DNA of 64,000 nucleotides from Methylobacterium sp. J-026 (GTDB lineage: Bacteria > Pseudomonadota > Alphaproteobacteria > Rhizobiales > Beijerinckiaceae), in NCBI RefSeq assembly GCF_022829585.1, contig NZ_JAKSYC010000034.1:1-64000 (forward strand), read 5' to 3'. How positions within the stretch are numbered: position 1 is the stretch's first letter; each line of letters opens with the position of its first letter. Under the pieces are notes generated by a model, which searched no databases, had not been told where the DNA came from, and saw only the letters and a program-made list of their open reading frames with translations. The translations under genes were made by a program, and so were the position numbers. Below, one piece after another: positions 60,609 to 64,000 of this stretch.

Positions 60609-60670
60609 GTAAGCCTGCTTACGTGGTTGCAGACGGTATATTTACGGCAGGCTAACCCATACTATCCACA
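60609..60670. promoter_or_regulatory. Operator-like dyad and DnaA-box-like site between galE and galU
   Basis: GTAAGC-CT-GCTTAC at 60609-60622 is a perfect 14-bp dyad in the divergent galE/galU region. CTATCCACA at 60662-60670 differs from the DnaA box consensus at one base. Both may be chance, but the dyad is well placed to control galE. Confidence 0.35.
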
Positions 60671-60817
60671 TCGAGCCCTTGCGACGCGCCGCGTTAGCCT
60701 GTCTCACTGGCGCACCGGCCACCGGCGTGGGTGACGGGCTCGGCGCGGAGCGCGTCGAACCTGTCACTGTGAAGCGTCGACCACGTCGTTCCATTCTGTC
60801 CTTGGGGTTACCGATCG

Positions 60818-61687
60818 ATGAAACCGATCCGCAAGGCCGTCCTGCCCGTCGCGGGCCTGGGCACGCGCTTCCTGCCTGCGACCAAGGCGGTCCCGAAGGA
60901 GATGCTCACCGTCGTGGACCGGCCGGTGGTGCAGCACGTCGTCGACGAGGCAAGGGAAGCCGGCATCGAGCATTTCGTGTTCGTGACCGGACGCGGCAAG
61001 GCGGTCATCGAGGACCATTTCGACATCGCGTTCGAATTGGATCACACCCTGCAGGAACGCGGCAAGACCGCCGCTTATGAGGAGTTGAAGAAGGATCTGC
61101 CCCGGGCTGGGCAGACGAGCTTCACCCGCCAGCAGGCACCCCTCGGGCTCGGCCACGCGGTGTGGTGCGCCCGGGAGATCATCGGCGACGAGCCTTTCGC
61201 CGTTCTGCTTCCGGACATGCTGAGCCGCGGCTGCATGCAGCAGATGCTGGCGACCTACGAGCGCCACGGCGGCAACGTCATCGCGGTCGAGGAGGTGGCA
61301 CCCGAGGAGACTCATCAGTACGGGATCGTGAGCGTCGGCGAGACCTATGGCCAGTCGTTCCAGATCACCGGCATGGTGGAGAAGCCCAAGCAGGGCACGG
61401 CACCCTCGAACTTCATCATCTCCGGCCGCTACATCCTGCAGCCCGAAATCTTCGGGATCCTGGAGCACGGCAAGAAAGGCGCGGGCGGCGAGATCCAGCT
61501 GACCGATGCCATGATCGACCTGATGGAGACCCAGGATTTCTTCGGCCTGCACTACGAGGGCCGGACCTACGATACCGGCTCGAAGCTCGGCTTCCTCACC
61601 GCGAACCTCGCTTATGCGCTGGAGCGCAAGGATCTGGCGGGGCCGCTGAAGGCCGAAATCGCCAAGCTCCTCAAGGAGCACGGTTGA
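60818..61687 (+). CDS. galU: UTP-glucose-1-phosphate uridylyltransferase
   Basis: GalU makes UDP-glucose for polysaccharide, glycolipid and galactose metabolism. The 289-residue protein has the nucleotidyltransferase signature [20 protein letters not shown], the Asp of [41 protein letters not shown] and [10 protein letters not shown], all typical. It is divergent from galE. A candidate small RNA gene with its own terminator follows. Confidence 0.96.
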   Translation: MKPIRKAVLPVAGLGTRFLPATKAVPKEMLTVVDRPVVQHVVDEAREAGIEHFVFVTGRGKAVIEDHFDIAFELDHTLQERGKTAAYEELKKDLPRAGQTSFTRQQAPLGLGHAVWCAREIIGDEPFAVLLPDMLSRGCMQQMLATYERHGGNVIAVEEVAPEETHQYGIVSVGETYGQSFQITGMVEKPKQGTAPSNFIISGRYILQPEIFGILEHGKKGAGGEIQLTDAMIDLMETQDFFGLHYEGRTYDTGSKLGFLTANLAYALERKDLAGPLKAEIAKLLKEHG

Positions 61688-61841
61688 GCGGGGCACCGCC
61701 CCTCAGAAATTCCGGCCAATCAAACCGGCCACGGTTCCCTGAGAGGGCCGCTCGTTGATTGCCATGCAGCTATGCGTCGGATGCGGCAGCCGCCACGATT
61801 TAGCCCTTGCGTCTTGTGCGGCGCACTTTATTTTGTGCGTT

Positions 61842-61935
61842 GCGGGATCGCGATGGCGTCGCGGTTCCGCAGCCCTTCTTGGGCGTTTCCTCCCTAGACT
61901 TCGGGCCGCTCCTTCGGGAGTGGCCTTTTTTGTTT
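61842..61935 (+). ncRNA. Candidate trans-acting small RNA
   Basis: About 94 bases show three stem-loops in a row: a 12-bp stem at 61842-61870 (GCGGGATCGCGA with TCGCGGTTCCGC around TGGCG), a GCCC/GGGC hairpin at 61872-61884, and a terminator at 61904. The single-stranded linker GTTTCCTCCCTAGACTT contains CCTCCC, which is complementary to Shine-Dalgarno sequences. This layout matches anti-SD sRNAs of alphaproteobacteria. TTGCGT (61807) and ATTTTG (61830) are a weak promoter. No ORF is present. Confidence 0.55.
61904..61931 (+). terminator. Rho-independent terminator of the candidate sRNA
   Basis: GGCCGCTCC, loop TTCG and GGAGTGGCC (one G-T pair) are followed by six T residues and TGTTTT. It could also end galU transcription, 215 bp upstream. 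Confidence 0.85.
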
Positions 61936-61963
61936 TGGGGACCGCGGGCTTGAGGGATCGTCG

Positions 61964-62866
61964 CTATTCGGCGGCCATCCGGCGCGGCGCGAGATCACCC
62001 AGTCCGGTCGCCACTTCGCCGATCACGGCGCGCAGCGCGTCCACAAGTCCGGGAAACCCGGAATGCATCGCGAGGCTCGTCTCGTTCATGTAGAGCGCGC
62101 GATTGACCTCGATCTGGAGGGCGTGGCGTCCGAGGTTCGGCTCGCCGTAATGCTCGGTGATGAACCCGCCCGCGTACGGCTTGTTGCGCACCACGTTGAA
62201 GCCGCGTGCCCGGAAGGCGCTGTCGAACCCGTCGATCAGCGCGGGGGCGCAGGCGGTCCCGAACCGGTCGCCGAGCACGACATCGGCCTTCATCTCCGTA
62301 TCGCGCCCCAGGCTCGATGACGGCATGGAATGGCAGTCGATGAGCACACAATGGCCATGGCGCTGGGTGGTGCGCTGGATGAGGCCGCGCAGGATCCGGT
62401 GATACGGCTTGTACAGGCCCTCGATCCGCGCGGTCGCCTCCTCCACCGGCAACCTCCGGGCGTAGATCTCCTGTCCGTCGGCGACGACGCGCGGAACCGT
62501 CCCGAGCCCTCCGGCGACGCGCATCGAACGCGTGTTGGCGAAGGGCGGCAGCCGTCCGTCGAACATGCGCGGGTCGAGCTCGAACGGCTCGCGGTTCACG
62601 TCCAGGAACGCCCGGGGAAAGTTCGCCCGCAGCAGCGGCGCGCCGAGCTCGACCACGGGCGCGAACAGGCGCTCGACATGCGCGTCCTCCGACCGGCGCA
62701 GGGTCAGGGCATCGAGACGCGACGCGGCGATGAAATGCGGGGGGTAGACGGACCCGGAATGACCGGTATTGAACACGAACGGCAGGGTGTGCGCCGCGGG
62801 TTCGTCGACCGCATAGGGCGGGGCGAATCCGAAGGCGTCTGGCTTTACCGATTCGGGAGCGCTCAT
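61964..62866 (-). CDS. N-formylglutamate amidohydrolase family protein
   Basis: The family cleaves N-formylglutamate to formate and glutamate, and some members act on other N-acyl amino acids. The 300-residue protein has LPFVFNTGHSGSVYPPHFIA, the metal-binding FPRAFLDVNREPFELDPRMF, HCVLIDCHSMPSSS and NLGRHALQIEVNRALYM, all typical. The start at 62866 (MSAPESVKPDAF) fits the family; the open frame upstream does not. It stands alone, without histidine-degradation genes, so HutG itself is unlikely and a role in envelope or amide turnover is possible. Confidence 0.85.
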   Translation of the reverse strand: MSAPESVKPDAFGFAPPYAVDEPAAHTLPFVFNTGHSGSVYPPHFIAASRLDALTLRRSEDAHVERLFAPVVELGAPLLRANFPRAFLDVNREPFELDPRMFDGRLPPFANTRSMRVAGGLGTVPRVVADGQEIYARRLPVEEATARIEGLYKPYHRILRGLIQRTTQRHGHCVLIDCHSMPSSSLGRDTEMKADVVLGDRFGTACAPALIDGFDSAFRARGFNVVRNKPYAGGFITEHYGEPNLGRHALQIEVNRALYMNETSLAMHSGFPGLVDALRAVIGEVATGLGDLAPRRMAAE

Positions 62867-63002
62867 CGATGCGTGGACAACCCGGCGACGGAACAGGCAC
62901 GGCAAGCGCGCAGTGTGGTGTGCGTTCGCCCGCCTGTCCACTGCGCGGCGGCGGTCGACGGTGCCGTTCGGGGGATTCCGAACGCACCCTGCGGCGATGA
63001 TC

Positions 63003-63019
63003 CTAACACCTTGTTTACC
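63003..63019 (+). promoter_or_regulatory. CtrA-like half-conserved box upstream of cpdR
   Basis: CTAA-CACCTTG-TTTACC matches the CtrA consensus TTAA-N7-TTAAC at all but two or three positions, with the right spacing. It lies about 55-70 bp before the cpdR ATG. Confidence 0.35.
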
Positions 63020-63072
63020 ATCGCCTCCCTTTATGGGATCAACACCCTGACACGAAGGCGCGGATCCGGCCG

Positions 63073-63429
63073 ATGAAAATCCTGCTGGCGGAAGACGACA
63101 ACGACATGCGCCGGTTCCTCGCCAAGGCGCTCCAGAACGCGGGCTACGACGTCCTGTCCTTCGACAACGGCCTCTCTGCGTACAATCGCCTGCGCGAGGA
63201 GCCCTTCGAGCTCCTGCTGACCGACATCGTGATGCCCGAGATGGACGGGATCGAGCTGGCGCGGCGCGCCACCGAACTCGACCCCGATATCAAGGTGATG
63301 TTCATCACCGGCTTCGCGGCGGTCGCGCTCAACCCGGATTCCAAGGCGCCGAAGGATGCGAAGGTCCTCTCGAAGCCGTTCCACCTGCGCGATCTGGTCA
63401 ACGAGGTCGAGAAGCTGCTCGCCGCCTGA
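63073..63429 (+). CDS. cpdR: CpdR-type response regulator
   Basis: CpdR is a bare receiver that, unphosphorylated, helps deliver CtrA and other proteins to the ClpXP protease and so controls the cell cycle. The 118-residue protein has LLAEDDNDMRRFLAKALQNA, the phosphorylated Asp51 in LLLTDIVMPEMDGIELARRA, VMFITGFAAVAL (Thr) and KVLSKPFHLRDLV (Lys near 101). It is very close to rhizobial CpdR from memory, including the phrase NPDSKAPKDAKVLSKPFHLRD. A CtrA-like box stands upstream. Confidence 0.93.
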   Translation: MKILLAEDDNDMRRFLAKALQNAGYDVLSFDNGLSAYNRLREEPFELLLTDIVMPEMDGIELARRATELDPDIKVMFITGFAAVALNPDSKAPKDAKVLSKPFHLRDLVNEVEKLLAA

Positions 63430-63549
63430 GCGCCTTCGCGTCGACCCGGGTTCCGGTGGTTACAGGTAAGCCTGTGACCCCGCGGGCATAGGCAATTCGC
63501 TCTTCGCGCCCCAATATGGTGGGGGATCACGCGCGGAACGTCGAAGGCC

Positions 63550-63819
63550 ATGCAGCCGGTCACCATCTACACCACGGCGTGGTGCCCCTATTGTTCGGCG
63601 GCCAAGAGCCTGCTGAAGGAGAAGGGTGCCGCCTTCCAGGAGATCGACGTCGAGCGGGTGCAGGGCTCCCGCGCCGCCATGGTCGAGAAGGCGGGCGGCC
63701 GCACCAGCGTCCCGCAGATCTTCGTGGGTGCCACGCATGTCGGCGGCTGCGACGACCTCTACGCGCTGGAACGGGCCGGCACGCTCGACCGCCTCCTGAA
63801 AGACACCGCCGATGCCTGA
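63550..63819 (+). CDS. grxC: Glutaredoxin 3
   Basis: Glutaredoxin reduces disulfides with glutathione. The 89-residue thioredoxin-fold protein has the dithiol active site WCPYCSAAK (Cys12, Cys15), GGRTSVPQIFVGATHVGGCD with the cis-Pro and GG motif, and normal length. Its stop overlaps the start of the nitrilase-family gene by eight bases, an arrangement common in alphaproteobacteria. Confidence 0.95.
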   Translation: MQPVTIYTTAWCPYCSAAKSLLKEKGAAFQEIDVERVQGSRAAMVEKAGGRTSVPQIFVGATHVGGCDDLYALERAGTLDRLLKDTADA

Positions 63820-64000
63820 GGCCCGCTTCACGGCCGCCTGCGTGCAGATGCGTTCGGGTCGGGACCCGGCCGCGAACCGCGATGCGGCCGTGGCGGGCGT
63901 GCGCGCGGCGGCGGCCCGGGGGGCCGCCTACGTGCAGACCCCGGAAATGACCTCGCTGGTGGAGCGCAACCGGGAGCGGCTGTTCGCGCATGTCACCACG
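63812..64000 (+). CDS. Carbon-nitrogen (nitrilase superfamily) hydrolase, 5' part only
   Basis: Only the first 63 residues are in the window. They begin MPEARFTAACVQMRSGRDPA and contain AAYVQTPEMTSLVERNRERL, in which the Glu of TPEMT is the catalytic glutamate of the nitrilase fold. It probably acts on amides such as deaminated glutathione, given its overlap with grxC, but the Lys and Cys of the triad lie outside. The product runs past base 64,000. Confidence 0.85.
   Translation, partial: MPEARFTAACVQMRSGRDPAANRDAAVAGVRAAAARGAAYVQTPEMTSLVERNRERLFAHVTT

Overview
The window looks like chromosomal DNA from a GC-rich alphaproteobacterium of the order Hyphomicrobiales, most probably Methylobacterium or Methylorubrum. 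That call is inferred from several things: the rpsT-dnaA pairing, a cpdR gene very like the rhizobial one, the alphaproteobacterial layout of the aa3 oxidase cluster, GANTC-rich DNA in front of dnaA, and several small protein families I associate with Methylobacterium. No database search was possible.

Bases 1 to about 9,420 are accessory DNA. Coding density is low and most genes are small and unrecognised: secreted glycine- or histidine-rich proteins, a lipoprotein, a winged-helix-like DNA-binding protein, an HNH-like protein, a coiled-coil protein and an endonuclease/exonuclease/phosphatase-fold enzyme. The last three lie close together on the plus strand. Four copies of a 40-45 bp dispersed element lie in this segment. 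It ends abruptly at about 9,420-9,433, where the 3' remnant of a sensor histidine kinase begins, so this is probably an island or recombination junction.

Bases 9,430 to 26,480 are core chromosome: rpsT with a clear promoter and terminator; dnaA behind a leader with ten GANTC sites; a thiolase and a FadB/FadJ-type fusion enzyme for fatty acyl-CoA beta-oxidation, with a DUF2059-like protein and an EAL phosphodiesterase between them; a LysR regulator divergent from an amino-acid binding protein; threonine aldolase; an exonuclease with a SWIM-like zinc motif; NAD-dependent DNA ligase; an MFS transporter; a phosphopantetheinyl transferase; and tRNA-Pro(CGG).

Bases 26,480 to 33,000 are a second variable stretch. 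An AT-rich FkbM-type methyltransferase gene lies just after the tRNA. It is followed by a cold-shock protein, a series of small stress-type proteins, a single-domain response regulator and a transglutaminase-like protein.

Bases 33,000 to 64,000 are again largely core. They hold an SGNH-like protein; tgt-queA for queuosine, with a Tgt whose zinc site appears lost; a cation diffusion facilitator; an sfnG-sfnB pair for sulfur scavenging from sulfones; the complete minus-strand cytochrome aa3 oxidase cluster (ctaC, ctaD, ctaB, coxF-like, ctaG, ctaE, DUF983, SURF1); fdhD; gltB and gltD separated by a VapBC-type toxin-antitoxin pair; envelope genes (a DUF459 SGNH protein, an MltB-like transglycosylase, galE, galU); a candidate small RNA; an N-formylglutamate amidohydrolase-like gene; cpdR; grxC; and the start of a nitrilase-family gene cut by the window edge.
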